Origin: Candidatus Hepatobacter penaei
GTDB lineage: Bacteria > Pseudomonadota > Alphaproteobacteria > Holosporales > Hepatobacteraceae
DNA length: 64,000 nt
Assembly (NCBI RefSeq): GCF_000742475.1
Contig: NZ_JQAJ01000001.1
Location: 211,842-275,841 of the forward strand
Direction: 5' to 3'
Position numbers and translations under genes: made by a program. The notes beneath the pieces are model-generated. The model did no database searches, was not told the origin of the DNA, and saw only the letters and a program-made list of their open reading frames with translations. Below, piece after piece: positions 25,752 to 35,108 of the stretch; the stretch's first letter is position 1; every line of letters begins with the position of its first letter.

Positions 25752-26390
25752 TCAGAGCTTACGGCGAATACATCTGCAATAACTATAAAAACTAGCAACA
25801 CCTAAAAAAGCCGCCACGCACATCACCCACAGCCCTAGTGTATGGAGGCTATGTCGCATGGGTATATGTACAAGGTCTGTGGCCATCAAGATGGCGATGG
25901 TCATCATCTCAACGGCTGTTTTCCACTTTGCAAGCAGCGGCACATGTAAGGCTGTGTGAGTCATTTCCATATAACGCTCTTTAAGGGTAGGCGCTGCCAG
26001 TTCACGTGCCACAATGACAAGCGCCGGGATCAGGTAAAAGCCATCAATTTTACCTTGGTCCACAAAAATCAACAGCATCGGCACAACCAACAATTTGTCT
26101 GCCAATGGATCTAAGAGACGTCCCAACCGTGAAATTTGGTTATAGAGACGGGCAAAATAACCATCGAAAAAATCTGTGAGGGCCGCCACAGCAAAAAGAA
26201 TATTACGCGCCCACAAAGACCACGGTTGATGAACAAAGCAGAGGCCTAAGATCACAAATGCGCATCCAAGGCGAAAAAAGGTCAACATATTGGGCAAAGA
26301 GAGAACAGAAAAAGAGGGTTTGGCAAGGGGTCTCCCTGTGCCAGCAAGAGGCGTTTTGCGTAATGGACAAGACATGCTCACAGCCTCCAT
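25752..26390 (-). CDS. pgsA: CDP-diacylglycerol--glycerol-3-phosphate 3-phosphatidyltransferase
   Basis: A 212-aa inner-membrane enzyme that makes phosphatidylglycerol phosphate, the first committed step to phosphatidylglycerol and cardiolipin. The CDP-alcohol phosphotransferase motif is intact: DFFDGYFAR, eight residues, then GRLLDPLADK. The N-terminal 30 residues are a polar extension before SLPNMLTFFRLG. AAAGGAG sits just before the ATG at 26390. Lies between uvrC (18-base gap) and the LysE-type gene. The uvrC-pgsA order is common in proteobacteria. Confidence 0.93.
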   Translation of the reverse strand: MEAVSMSCPLRKTPLAGTGRPLAKPSFSVLSLPNMLTFFRLGCAFVILGLCFVHQPWSLWARNILFAVAALTDFFDGYFARLYNQISRLGRLLDPLADKLLVVPMLLIFVDQGKIDGFYLIPALVIVARELAAPTLKERYMEMTHTALHVPLLAKWKTAVEMMTIAILMATDLVHIPMRHSLHTLGLWVMCVAAFLGVASFYSYCRCIRRKL

Positions 26391-26408
26391 TTTCTCCTTT
26401 GTGATTAT

Positions 26409-28265
26409 CTAATCATTTTTTTTCAAGTATTCATAGATTTTTTGGGAAAGAATTTTTGAAAAGCCTGGTAGGTGGGCAATTTGCTCACAGGTGGCTCGCC
26501 GTAAGGCGGCCATAGAGCCAAATGTATCACGTAAAACTTTAGACTTCTTGCTTCCAACCCACGGCAGTGAGGAAAAGGAAGAGGTGATCATCTCTTTCGT
26601 CCGTCGCTTACGGTGAGACGTGATGGCAAAGGTATGGGCCTCATCACGCAGGCGCTGAAGATAGGTGTAAAGTGGGGTGTCCGGCGTCAAAGACCACACA
26701 CCCTGAGCGGTGTGAAAGGTTTCTTTCCATCGCCCACGATCAGGTCCCTTGGCGATGGTCAGGATAGAGATAGACAGGTGAGGAAAACGTGCTAACGTTT
26801 TCTCTGCTTGGTGATAATGACCGCGCCCCCCATCAATGATAATCAGATCCGGTGCTTCTTGCGGTGCATGGCTGATGTGGTGAAAATGGCGTGTGAGCAC
26901 GTGATCCATCATCTGATAATCGTCTTGCGTATTAACCGTGGGGTCAAAAGAAAAGCGCCGGTAGGCAGATTTTTTAAAGCCTTCCGGTGTGGCCACAATC
27001 ATGGCACCATAGGCATGACGTCCCTGAAGATGGCTGTTATCAAACACATCAATACGACTTATAGGGCGGGCAAGGCCCAAGTGATCTTGCAGCACATGAA
27101 GACAGTCGGCGATCCCTTGCATGTGGTGGTGATGCCGGGTGAGTGACTCTTGTGCATTGGTGATGGCCTGGTCACACAGCTCACGCTCTTGGCGATTCTG
27201 GGGCGGGCGGATATCGGTGGTGCCCAAGGCAGCCATGGCGCTTTTAAAAAGAGCAGCGCCCTCTGGGACATCTGGTGTGATGACCTGGGCAGGGAGGGGA
27301 TTTTTTTGATAAAATTGCACTAACAGCTGCCAAAAGGTGGTAGGGGGGATGTGCGTTGACGCATCATCTTGGCGTGGGGCTTTGAGGAATGTGCCGCCCA
27401 ACAATTGTCCTTGACGAAAAAAAAGCCAATAAAACCCAAAGGCAGACGCATCTGCCCGAATGCCGATGATATCGGTGGAGGTGGCATTTGACAAAAACAA
27501 TGCCTGTGTTTGCTGAATATCCATCAAGGCATGGAGGCGATTACGCACACGCGCCGCTTCTTCATAGCGCCGTTGCGCGCTTAAGTTATGCATGGTTTGG
27601 GTCAATGTTTTTTGAATATCACCTGATTTGCCTTGCAACACTTTTTTCACCCCGCGCACAGAGGCCAAATAGGCCCCGCGGTCAATCTTGCCCACACAAG
27701 GGGCGCTGCAACGTTTGATGTGATACTGAAGACATGGCCGCGTCCGTGTCTGAAACGTGTGATCTGTGCAGGTGCGTAACATAAAGGCACGTTGGAGCGC
27801 ATTTTGGGTGAGAGACACCGATGTGGCGGAAGGAAAGGGGCCAAAAAGAACATCTTTTTTTGACAATGTTTGGGTGTTACGCACGCGCTTCAGATAAGGC
27901 CACGTGCTGTGATGCAAACACAGATGGGGCAAGCTTTTGTTATCTCTAAAGACGACGTTATAAGGAGGCAGGTGTTTTTGAATCAGCTTCACCTCCAGCA
28001 GCAGGGCTTCAGCCTCATTGCGCGTTTGAATAATGTCGAGATATGTTACAGAAGAGACCATCCGTTGTATACGCACAGACAACCTGGTCTTTTGTGTATA
28101 ACTTGACACCCTTTTGAAGAGATTTTTAGCTTTCCCCACGTAAAGTGTCCGGCCCCCGGCATCTTTCATCTGGTAAATGCCCGGGGTGGTAGGAACGGAT
28201 GTGACTCGCTGCTTGAGGTAGGCAAAACCTTGTATAGAATTATTTTTCAACTCTTTTTTTTCCAA
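26409..28265 (-). CDS. uvrC: Excinuclease ABC subunit C
   Basis: A 618-aa nucleotide-excision repair nuclease that cuts on both sides of DNA damage held by UvrAB. The N-terminal GIY-YIG nuclease (TTPGIYQMKDAGGRTLYVGKAK), the cysteine-rich linker (RPCLQYHIKRCSAPCVGKI), a UvrB-binding UVR region (~200-235), the RNase H-like C-terminal nuclease (RIDVFDNSHLQGRHAYGAMI, PDLIIIDGGRGH) and a terminal helix-hairpin-helix (SSFSSLPWVGSKKSKVL) are all present. Length is normal. Confidence 0.96.
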   Translation of the reverse strand: MEKKELKNNSIQGFAYLKQRVTSVPTTPGIYQMKDAGGRTLYVGKAKNLFKRVSSYTQKTRLSVRIQRMVSSVTYLDIIQTRNEAEALLLEVKLIQKHLPPYNVVFRDNKSLPHLCLHHSTWPYLKRVRNTQTLSKKDVLFGPFPSATSVSLTQNALQRAFMLRTCTDHTFQTRTRPCLQYHIKRCSAPCVGKIDRGAYLASVRGVKKVLQGKSGDIQKTLTQTMHNLSAQRRYEEAARVRNRLHALMDIQQTQALFLSNATSTDIIGIRADASAFGFYWLFFRQGQLLGGTFLKAPRQDDASTHIPPTTFWQLLVQFYQKNPLPAQVITPDVPEGAALFKSAMAALGTTDIRPPQNRQERELCDQAITNAQESLTRHHHHMQGIADCLHVLQDHLGLARPISRIDVFDNSHLQGRHAYGAMIVATPEGFKKSAYRRFSFDPTVNTQDDYQMMDHVLTRHFHHISHAPQEAPDLIIIDGGRGHYHQAEKTLARFPHLSISILTIAKGPDRGRWKETFHTAQGVWSLTPDTPLYTYLQRLRDEAHTFAITSHRKRRTKEMITSSFSSLPWVGSKKSKVLRDTFGSMAALRRATCEQIAHLPGFSKILSQKIYEYLKKND

Positions 28266-28631
28266 AAAAAAGGCCCTTTTTTTATGCGTCGTCGCCGTAA
28301 AAAAAAGATGACATAAGAACAGACAATGGTAAAGAAAGGCTAAAAACTATCCACGATTTTTGTGGAAAAACCTGTGGAAAAAATGCACAACACAGGACGC
28401 AAGGGTATAGGAGAAAGGCGTCTTTTTCGGTTTGCACACATTTTCATCGAGAAAAACTACCTAAGGCCATGACATCTTCCTGTTTTTGCGGCCAGGCCTT
28501 GTGTTCGTCGCTGGAGTCGTTGCTCAAAAGTGCTGCCAGAGAGAAAAGGGTGTGGGTTCATTTTTTCTCTTGGGGTTTGCGGTGATCTTGGTTACACTGG
28601 GGCCGATGATTAGATTTGGCTTGTAAAACTT
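28266..28631. promoter_or_regulatory. Divergent promoter region between uvrC and rpsP, with TGTGGAAAA motifs
   Basis: About 365 bases without a gene. It contains CTATCCACG at 28347-28355 and two TGTGGAAAA boxes at 28361-28369 and 28373-28381. The last two are one mismatch from a DnaA box on the minus strand. CCAC/GTGG of the first two could also pair as a small hairpin. The right end holds the leader of the rpsP operon. No RNA gene is recognised. Confidence 0.35.
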
Positions 28632-29246
28632 ATGGCTCTTAAGATACGTTTGGCCCGTGCCGGCACAAAGAAACGTCCTTTTTATCGCATTGTGGTGGCG
28701 GAGGCCACAGCCCCGCGTGACGGCCGTTTCGTGGAGAAGGTGGGCACCTATGATCCACGCCTTCCTTCAGACAATCTTTTGCGTGTGGTGTTGAAAAAAG
28801 ACCGTATTGAGCACTGGTTGTCCGTGGGCGCGAAGCCTACAGAGCGGGCGGCGTTGTTTTTGGCCAAGGCAGATATCATTCCTGCACCAGCGCAACCCAA
28901 TCGTCCTCAAAAAGCGGCACCTCGCAAGAAGGCCTTAGAACGCAAAGCTGAAAAAGAAGCCAAGCAAGCCGAGAAAACAAAAGAAGCGGCGGCAGCTCAA
29001 GAAGAGGCGGTGAAGAAGGAAGCTGTGAAGAAAACACCTGCTGAAGAACCCTCTTCTGAAGCCCCCAAAGAAACACCTAAAGACGCCCCTGCCAAAGAGC
29101 CCAAAGCTGAGGTTAAAGAAGATTCAAAAAAAGCATCACCCTCTTCAGAGGTGAAGTCTGACGTCAAGGCCACAGAATCTGTGCCTGCAAAAGGTGACAC
29201 AAAGAGTGGAGCTGACGCCGGCAAAAGTGAAAGCACCAAGAAATAG
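28632..29246 (+). CDS. rpsP: 30S ribosomal protein S16 with a long C-terminal extension
   Basis: A 204-aa protein. Residues 1-85 are canonical S16 ([41 protein letters not shown], then [16 protein letters not shown]). The remaining ~120 residues are low-complexity Lys/Glu/Ala/Pro/Ser, unlike the usual total of 80-90 aa (some alphaproteobacteria reach ~165). The tail alternates acidic and basic stretches and is probably disordered. First gene of the rpsP-rimM-trmD-rplS operon. An inverted repeat (TCACCC...GGGTGA) follows the stop, without a T-run. Confidence 0.95.
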   Translation: MALKIRLARAGTKKRPFYRIVVAEATAPRDGRFVEKVGTYDPRLPSDNLLRVVLKKDRIEHWLSVGAKPTERAALFLAKADIIPAPAQPNRPQKAAPRKKALERKAEKEAKQAEKTKEAAAAQEEAVKKEAVKKTPAEEPSSEAPKETPKDAPAKEPKAEVKEDSKKASPSSEVKSDVKATESVPAKGDTKSGADAGKSESTKK

Positions 29247-29368
29247 AATCACCCGTCATGGCCCTTTTGTGGGTGAGGGAGGGGGGTGTTGTTCCTTATG
29301 TTTTGTCACATTTTTCATCATCCCGTTCTTAACAACCGATTCAGCATAGACGGCAGAAAGGCGTGAGC

Positions 29369-29935
29369 ATGGGTGACCTTGTGTGCGTCGGTCGCATCTT
29401 GGGGGTGCATGGTCTTAAGGGGCTATTGAAAGTGCACAGTTTTACAGAACCTCCCGATGCACTGTTTTCCTATCCTTGTCTGGACAAACAAGGGGATGCC
29501 TTGCTGACCTTTGACACCCGCTCTCTTTCGGTCAGGGGGCACTATCAAGGTCGACCTTTTTTTTTGGTGGGGGTTGAGGGGTGCAGCACGCGTGAGCAGG
29601 CAAGCCTTTTGGTCACAAAGAAACTTTATATTCCCAAAAAAGATTTACCTGGCCTTGACGAGGATGTGTTTTATCATCATGCCCTTGAGAGTCTTGCGGT
29701 GCTTCACCCCATCAGCAAAGCGCCTTTGGGACATGTCAGGTCTGTTCACAATTTTGGGGCGGGTGACTTACTGGATGTAAAAACCAAGGCCGGCCCTTCT
29801 TTGTTTGTTCCGTTTCGCGCTGATGTGGTAGCAGATATCTCTCTTGAGAACAGCACGTTAAGCCTGACCTCCCATGGCCTGACCTTTTTTGATATCATGC
29901 CGCCATCGCGTTCTTCCCCTAAACCCTCATCGTGA
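29369..29935 (+). CDS. rimM: Ribosome maturation factor RimM
   Basis: A 188-aa 30S assembly factor. The N-terminal RimM beta-barrel (CVGRILGVHGLKGLLKVHSFTEPPDAL) and the C-terminal PRC-barrel (DVFYHHALESLAVL...LGHVRSVHNFGAGDLLDV, PFRADVVADI) are clear. The ATG at 29369 is preferred: AAAGG is 8 bases upstream, whereas the GTG at 29363 lies too near. Standard position between rpsP and trmD. Confidence 0.94.
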   Translation: MGDLVCVGRILGVHGLKGLLKVHSFTEPPDALFSYPCLDKQGDALLTFDTRSLSVRGHYQGRPFFLVGVEGCSTREQASLLVTKKLYIPKKDLPGLDEDVFYHHALESLAVLHPISKAPLGHVRSVHNFGAGDLLDVKTKAGPSLFVPFRADVVADISLENSTLSLTSHGLTFFDIMPPSRSSPKPSS

Positions 29936-29947
29936 GGTGATTGGCTT

Positions 29948-30712
29948 ATGCATATTGTGGTGTTGACCCTGTATCCTTCTATGTTTCCAGGGCCCTTGGG
30001 GGAAGGGGTGTTGGCCAAAGCACGCACAGACAAACACTGGACCCTATCGCTGGTGAATATGCGAGATTTTGCCCATGACACCCACAAAAGTGTGGATGCC
30101 CCCGCGTTTGGTGGCGGCGCAGGCATGGTCATGATGCCCCATGTGGTGGATGACGCGCTGACGCATGCGGGTCGCCTTGTCTCCCATCCCCGCTATATAT
30201 ACCTTTCACCGCGTGGGCGCACCTTGACCCAAGCGTGGATCAAAAAAGCGGTGCGTCCTGTGCAACCATCTCCTCATGAAGGAAGCGGCGCAGCACCACC
30301 AAAGCCTCGGCCGCTGGTTTTGCTATGTGGACGTTTTGAAGGGGTCGATCAACGGGTGCTTGACCATCACAGCGTGGAAGAGGTGTCGTTGGGTGATTTT
30401 GTGCTCATGGGCGGTGAAGTGGCGGCCATGGCGCTGATTGAAAGTGTGGTCCGCCTGTTGCCTGGCGTGTTGGGGAATGCTTCTTCTTTAACAGAAGAAT
30501 CTTTTGAAGACGGGCTCTTAGAATATCCGCACTACACCCGCCCGCGCGTGTGGCAGGGCCGTGAGGTGCCCCAGGTGCTGCTTTCGGGTCATCACGAGCG
30601 CATTCAGGTGTGGCGTCAGCAAGAACGGGAGCATATAACACAAAAAATGCGTCCTGATCTGTGGGATAGGTGGACGAAACGTGTGAAATGTGGTAGAGAA
30701 GAAGGTGTTTGA
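29948..30712 (+). CDS. trmD: tRNA (guanine-37-N1)-methyltransferase
   Basis: A 254-aa SPOUT-class enzyme that methylates G37 next to the anticodon and so prevents +1 frameshifting. Seen: VVLTLYPSMFPGPLGEGVLAKA, the substrate segment APAFGGGAGMVM, and the trefoil-knot AdoMet motif LLCGRFEGVDQRVLDHHSVEEVSLGDFVLMGGE, followed by RLLPGVLGN and the C-terminal helical domain. A short Pro/Ser/Gly-rich insert lies before the knot (about residues 105-120). Starts 12 bases after rimM. Confidence 0.96.
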   Translation: MHIVVLTLYPSMFPGPLGEGVLAKARTDKHWTLSLVNMRDFAHDTHKSVDAPAFGGGAGMVMMPHVVDDALTHAGRLVSHPRYIYLSPRGRTLTQAWIKKAVRPVQPSPHEGSGAAPPKPRPLVLLCGRFEGVDQRVLDHHSVEEVSLGDFVLMGGEVAAMALIESVVRLLPGVLGNASSLTEESFEDGLLEYPHYTRPRVWQGREVPQVLLSGHHERIQVWRQQEREHITQKMRPDLWDRWTKRVKCGREEGV

Positions 30713-30732
30713 TGTGAAGAAAGCAAGGCGTT

Positions 30733-31248
30733 ATGAATCAGCTCCAAGAATTTGCAAAACGTACCCGTGAGGCCCTTCCCGGGCATGGCAACATCCCAGC
30801 TTTTCGCCCTGGTGATACGTTGCGTGTTCAGGTGAAGATTAAGGAAGGCAACAAGGAAAGGCTTCAAGCCTTTGAGGGGTTGTGCATTGGGCGCAAAAAT
30901 CGCTGCATTCATTCATCCTTCCGGATGCGCAAAATTTTAGCCGGTGAGGGTGTGGAGCGTGTTTTTCCGCTCTATTCTCCGCTCATCACCATTGAGCGTC
31001 TGCGCGAAGGTGTCGTGCGCCGGGCCAAGTTGTATTATCTGCGGGATCGTCAAGGCAAGCGGGCACGCATTAAGGAGAAAAAATATTTTTCCGAAAAAAA
31101 CGCACGCAAGGCCTCATCCGCATCGGTGAGTGACGCTGCGAAGACGCCAGTTCCTGCAAAAGCGTCTGCTGATAAAGCTGCCTCTTCTATCAAAGCATCT
31201 CAAGGGGCGACCGTTAAAGACACAACGCAGAAAACTTCGTCTTCATAG
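30733..31248 (+). CDS. rplS: 50S ribosomal protein L19 with C-terminal tail
   Basis: A 171-aa protein. Residues 5-120 are canonical L19 ([71 protein letters not shown]). The last ~50 residues are a Ser/Ala/Lys/Thr low-complexity tail that ordinary L19 (about 115-130 aa) lacks, echoing the tail on S16 in the same operon. Last gene of the operon. Confidence 0.95.
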   Translation: MNQLQEFAKRTREALPGHGNIPAFRPGDTLRVQVKIKEGNKERLQAFEGLCIGRKNRCIHSSFRMRKILAGEGVERVFPLYSPLITIERLREGVVRRAKLYYLRDRQGKRARIKEKKYFSEKNARKASSASVSDAAKTPVPAKASADKAASSIKASQGATVKDTTQKTSSS

Positions 31249-31283
31249 ATTGCGTGTGATGTGAGGGTGGGGGGAAAGAAACC

Positions 31284-32081
31284 ATGCCACAAACCCGTAT
31301 GACCCCAAAAAAGTGGTTGCCGCGTATCTATCCACGGAAGGGCAAGGTGTTAGACCATGCGTCGCTTGCCTCTTCAGATGTGTTGACGGTGTTTGTGTAT
31401 CGCTTTCAGCCTAGCGTGGATAAAGAGCCCTCCTTGGATAAAATATGTCTCGACAGAAGTGATGTAGGCCCCATGGTGCTGGATGTGCTGATGCATATCA
31501 AAGGTCATATTGACCCCAGCCTTACCTTTCGGCGCTCGTGTCGGGAAGGGGTGTGCGGCTCGTGCGCCATGAACATCAATGGCGAAAATAAATTAGCCTG
31601 TATCGATCCTGTGGGCACGCGCAAGATGCTGACGATTTACCCCCTTCCGCACCAGCCCGTGATCAAGGATTTGGTGCCTGACTTGAGCCATGCGTTCAAG
31701 CAGTATGCCGAACTCAAACCCTGGATGCAGCGCACAACCTATCCTGAAGGAAAAGAGGTGACGCAATCTCCAGAAGCGCGCGAAAAACTTGATGGATTGT
31801 GGGAGTGTGTTTTGTGCTTTTGCTGCTCCACCAGTTGTCCTAGCTATTGGTGGAATGGCGATCAATATCTGGGCCCTGCGGCGCTTTTGCAAGCGGCGCG
31901 ATGGATTCATGACAGCCGTGATGAGGCTGAGACGAAACGCTTAGATCATGTGGAGGGGCCCTTTTCGCTCTATCGCTGTCACACTATCCTTAATTGCGCC
32001 AAGGCATGCCCTAAGGGGTTAAACCCGGCCAAGGCCATTGCCGGCATTAAAAAACAACTGGCTACGGACACGAAAACCTAA
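31284..32081 (+). CDS. sdhB: Succinate dehydrogenase iron-sulfur subunit
   Basis: A 265-aa complex II subunit carrying three Fe-S clusters between the flavoprotein and the membrane quinone site. The 2Fe-2S ligands are in [12 protein letters not shown]. The ferredoxin-like ligands are in [16 protein letters not shown] and [16 protein letters not shown]. Alphaproteobacterial type with an N-terminal basic extension. The genes for SdhA, SdhC and SdhD are not adjacent; it lies between rplS and the isc cluster, converging on hscA. Confidence 0.95.
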   Translation: MPQTRMTPKKWLPRIYPRKGKVLDHASLASSDVLTVFVYRFQPSVDKEPSLDKICLDRSDVGPMVLDVLMHIKGHIDPSLTFRRSCREGVCGSCAMNINGENKLACIDPVGTRKMLTIYPLPHQPVIKDLVPDLSHAFKQYAELKPWMQRTTYPEGKEVTQSPEAREKLDGLWECVLCFCCSTSCPSYWWNGDQYLGPAALLQAARWIHDSRDEAETKRLDHVEGPFSLYRCHTILNCAKACPKGLNPAKAIAGIKKQLATDTKT

Positions 32082-32145
32082 ACAGTCTCTCTGTTAACAG
32101 GCTGACTTGTTACATTTCCTTGTGTTCGCAGGGGGGTATGGGCGC

Positions 32146-33690
32146 TTATGACACGTCCAGCAAAGCTTTGGCTCCTTCAAGGGTGAGGCCATAGCTGGGG
32201 TTAATTTTCACCGTTTGCTTTTGGCCCGTTGTTTCTTCTTGGGCCGACACGGTGAGGATGCCGTCTTTATCAAGGGTAAAGCTTACACATATGCGCGCCG
32301 TGCCTGCAGGCAACGGGGGAAGGTCCACAAATTCAAACATGGCTAACGAGCGATTGTGTTTGATGTGATCGTGCTCGCCTTGAAGCACATGGATGCGCAG
32401 GGCGTCTTGATTATCTTTGGCGGTGGTGAAGGTTTGTGTAGCCTTCACAGGAATGCGTGTGTTGCGGCGAATCAGGGGTTCAAATGTGTCACCTATCACC
32501 TCAATGCCCAAGGAAAGGGGGGTGACATCTAACAAAATATGGTCTGCGCCTTGGCTTAACGCTTTGGCCTGCAATCCGGCTCCCAAGGCCACCACGTGAT
32601 CGGGGTCAAGGGTGTGCAGTGCTTCTTGACCAAAATAAGACGACACTGCTTTTTGCACCAGAGGCATGCGCGTGGCCCCGCCCACCAAGATGATGCCCTT
32701 AAGGTCGTGGGGCTGAACGTTGGCATCACGTAAAACGTTTTTCACACACACAAACGTTTTATCCACCCACGTCTGGGCACAATGAGTGAGATTATCACGA
32801 GTGACGGTGTGTTGGTGGGGGGGGTGAAGAAAAACGGCCTCTTCCTGGTGACTCAAGACCTCTTTGACCACCTTTGCATGAAGGCGCGCCGTCATTTTTT
32901 GCGCTGGCGAGAGGGAGGGCCACGCTTGACCCAGCGCCCATTGCGCCAAAGCTTCATCGATGTCATCGCCGCCCAACTGTGTGTCGCCGCCCGTGGCCCG
33001 TACATCAAATACGCCACGGCTCATCGAGAGCAGTGAAAAGTCAAACGTGCCACCACCGAGATCATAAACCCCATAAAGGCCTTCTATACCTTGGTCAAGG
33101 CCATAAGCCAATGCTGCCGATGTGGGTTCAGACAGAAGGCGTAACACACGAAACCCCGCCTTTTCGGCCGCCTTGCGCGTAGCCGCGCGGGCATGATCAC
33201 GAAAATAGGCCGGGATGGTGATCACCGCCTCGTGCACTGGGTGGCCCAGTGCCGTTTCAACCTTGGTTTTGAGGGAAGACAAAAAGTGGGCGGTCAGTTC
33301 TGTGGGGGTTAAGAGGTGGTCGCCCATCTTGAGTGCCACACCCCCTGAGGCATGAGGAAAAACAGTGTGAGGGAAAGTGTGTGCTTCTGAGCTGTCAGGC
33401 GATGCGCCCATAAGACGTTTGATGGATGACACCACATGATCTGGCCGTGTTGTTAACAAAGCGGCTGCCTCATGGCCAAACACAAGCGCTGGCCCCTTGT
33501 GGGTGTCAGAGGGGTTATCTTCCCACCCGATCAATGAAGGCATTAAGAGCTGGTCATCCAGGTGAATCAATGCAGGGGCGTTTTCGCGCATAACAGACAC
33601 CAAGGTGTGGGTGGTGCCCAAATCAATGCCGATGGCTGTGCATCGGGGGTTGGTGTTTTCGGTCTCGGGTTCTTGAATCTGAAGACTCAT
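32146..33690 (-). CDS. hscA: Fe-S assembly chaperone HscA lacking the C-terminal lid
   Basis: A 514-aa Hsp70 that, with HscB, helps move Fe-S clusters off IscU. The ATPase domain is complete ([39 protein letters not shown]). The substrate-binding beta domain is present ([54 protein letters not shown]). The protein stops right after that domain. Usual HscA has about 100 further residues forming a helical lid (total near 600-620). Only 64 bases separate the stop from the convergent sdhB, so no shifted remnant fits there. The ATG overlaps hscB by 4 bases. No ferredoxin gene follows, unlike common isc operons. Confidence 0.93.
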   Translation of the reverse strand: MSLQIQEPETENTNPRCTAIGIDLGTTHTLVSVMRENAPALIHLDDQLLMPSLIGWEDNPSDTHKGPALVFGHEAAALLTTRPDHVVSSIKRLMGASPDSSEAHTFPHTVFPHASGGVALKMGDHLLTPTELTAHFLSSLKTKVETALGHPVHEAVITIPAYFRDHARAATRKAAEKAGFRVLRLLSEPTSAALAYGLDQGIEGLYGVYDLGGGTFDFSLLSMSRGVFDVRATGGDTQLGGDDIDEALAQWALGQAWPSLSPAQKMTARLHAKVVKEVLSHQEEAVFLHPPHQHTVTRDNLTHCAQTWVDKTFVCVKNVLRDANVQPHDLKGIILVGGATRMPLVQKAVSSYFGQEALHTLDPDHVVALGAGLQAKALSQGADHILLDVTPLSLGIEVIGDTFEPLIRRNTRIPVKATQTFTTAKDNQDALRIHVLQGEHDHIKHNRSLAMFEFVDLPPLPAGTARICVSFTLDKDGILTVSAQEETTGQKQTVKINPSYGLTLEGAKALLDVS

Positions 33691-34229
33691 GGCGTCTCCT
33701 TTGCTGATGAGAGAACAGGGGGGGGAATCAACGGTTGACTCAGCATCTCACGCAACCGCCACAGCCCACGCATGCGCATATAGGCTGCACTCGCCACCTC
33801 AAATTGATGGGCATCAAAGGCCTTGCACAGCGTTTGCTCAGCTTCGGTGATGGTGCGTGTTAAGGTGGGTTCATCCAGGCGGCCTTCTTGACACGCCTCT
33901 TCTGCCTCCATCAAGGCCTCCAGGGTCTCTGGATCTTGGCGCAGTGGCCACAGGCCGTGGTATTGAAACAAGAGCTTGGCGCGCGTTTTGATCTCTTTAA
34001 GGGTTTCATAGGCCTCCACCACACGGGCAAAAGCCGTTTCAGCCTCGGCTTGTTTCACCGGATCCTTCACAAACTGATCAGGGTGAAGAGCTAGTTGACG
34101 TTTGAGAAAAGCGGCCTCTAAGACGGCAGGGTCAAGGGAAAGAGTGAGCGGCAGCCCCAGCTGCGTAAACGGTGCGATCACAGCAGAATCGTGGGGCGCA
34201 GGGGAAGAGGAAACAAAAGGTGTGGACAT
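33687..34229 (-). CDS. hscB: Fe-S assembly J-protein co-chaperone HscB
   Basis: About 180 aa. The N-terminal J domain carries the HPD motif in QLALHPDQF, with flanking helices (AVLEAAFLKRQ, ARVVEAYETLKEIKTRAKLL). The C-terminal helical bundle that binds IscU follows. It lacks the extra zinc-binding N-terminal domain of eukaryotic HSCB. It stimulates HscA ATPase and delivers IscU to it. The ATG at 34229 is preferred; the frame extends about 12 codons upstream only to a TTG in a pyrimidine-rich leader. Confidence 0.9.
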   Translation of the reverse strand: MSTPFVSSSPAPHDSAVIAPFTQLGLPLTLSLDPAVLEAAFLKRQLALHPDQFVKDPVKQAEAETAFARVVEAYETLKEIKTRAKLLFQYHGLWPLRQDPETLEALMEAEEACQEGRLDEPTLTRTITEAEQTLCKAFDAHQFEVASAAYMRMRGLWRLREMLSQPLIPPPVLSSAKETP

Positions 34230-34295
34230 AGGGTTACGATGAGAAGAGAGAAGAGGGAGAAACAAAAAAATCGTTACACAAGAAACCCGCGCACA

Positions 34296-34673
34296 CTAGA
34301 CATGAAAAGACTGACCGCAGCCGCATTGGCCCTTTTCATTGGGATTAATAAATTTGAAGCCAGGGGCCAGCGGATCATCATCAAAATCCATGTGTGTGCC
34401 AATCAAGAAAAGCACGGCGGCTGGGTCAATAAACAGCGTAACATCTTGATCCTTTACGCATTCATCGCCTGGTTTCACGGCATCGACATATTCAAGGTGG
34501 TAAGCCATGCCCGAACACCCTTTGGTCTTGAGGCTCACCCGCACCCCAAGAGAGGGCTTGTGACGTTCCTTCAAAAGGCGTTTTATGTGCACAGCGGCCT
34601 TCGGCGTAAGCGTCAGGATGGCTGGCTTTGCCTTAAGAGGCACTGAAGGAGGGGGGGATGAAGACGTTGACAT
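34296..34673 (-). CDS. iscA: A-type iron-sulfur carrier IscA
   Basis: A 125-aa protein with the three conserved cysteines of A-type carriers: one in KTKGCSGMAYHLEYV and the C-terminal CGCG in GQCGCGQSF. It accepts clusters from IscU and passes them to target proteins. An 18-residue Ser/Pro-rich N-terminal extension precedes the domain. Part of the minus-strand isc operon, 21 bases after iscU. Confidence 0.92.
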   Translation of the reverse strand: MSTSSSPPPSVPLKAKPAILTLTPKAAVHIKRLLKERHKPSLGVRVSLKTKGCSGMAYHLEYVDAVKPGDECVKDQDVTLFIDPAAVLFLIGTHMDFDDDPLAPGFKFINPNEKGQCGCGQSFHV

Positions 34674-34694
34674 ATTCTGACCTTGTGGGATCCT

Positions 34695-35090
34695 CTAGCC
34701 AGCAGGTGCAGGGGTTTGTTTTGATTCATAATCAGAGATGGCGGCTTTAATAGCTTCTTCCGCTAGCACCGAGCAGTGAAGTTTCACGGGTGGCAACACC
34801 AACTCATCGGCAATATCCTTGTTTTTGATGGTGCGGGCCTCTTGCAGGGTTTTGCCCTTTAGCCATGTGGTGGCCAATGAGCTTGACGCAATGGCCGAGC
34901 CACAACCAAAGGTTTTAAACACAGATTTTTCAATCACGCCCTTGTCATTCACTTCAATTTGCAGCTTCAGCACATCCCCACACGCCGGCGCGCCCACAAG
35001 GCCGGTGCCTACGTTTTTCTTGGTTTTGTCTAGTTTTCCCACATTGCGCGGCTTTTCATAGTGGTCGATCACTTTTTTGTCATAAGGCAT
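34695..35090 (-). CDS. iscU: Fe-S cluster assembly scaffold IscU
   Basis: A 131-aa scaffold on which the cluster is built. Conserved ligands are seen: Cys in GAPACGDVLKLQI (with the conserved Asp), Cys in FKTFGCGSAIASSS, and His-Cys in LPPVKLHCSVLAEEAIKAA. The LPPVK segment is the site HscA recognises, so the chaperone partner site is intact even though HscA is shortened. Starts 18 bases after iscS. Confidence 0.96.
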   Translation of the reverse strand: MPYDKKVIDHYEKPRNVGKLDKTKKNVGTGLVGAPACGDVLKLQIEVNDKGVIEKSVFKTFGCGSAIASSSLATTWLKGKTLQEARTIKNKDIADELVLPPVKLHCSVLAEEAIKAAISDYESKQTPAPAG

Positions 35091-35108
35091 GGTTTTTCCT
35101 CCTTTTTC

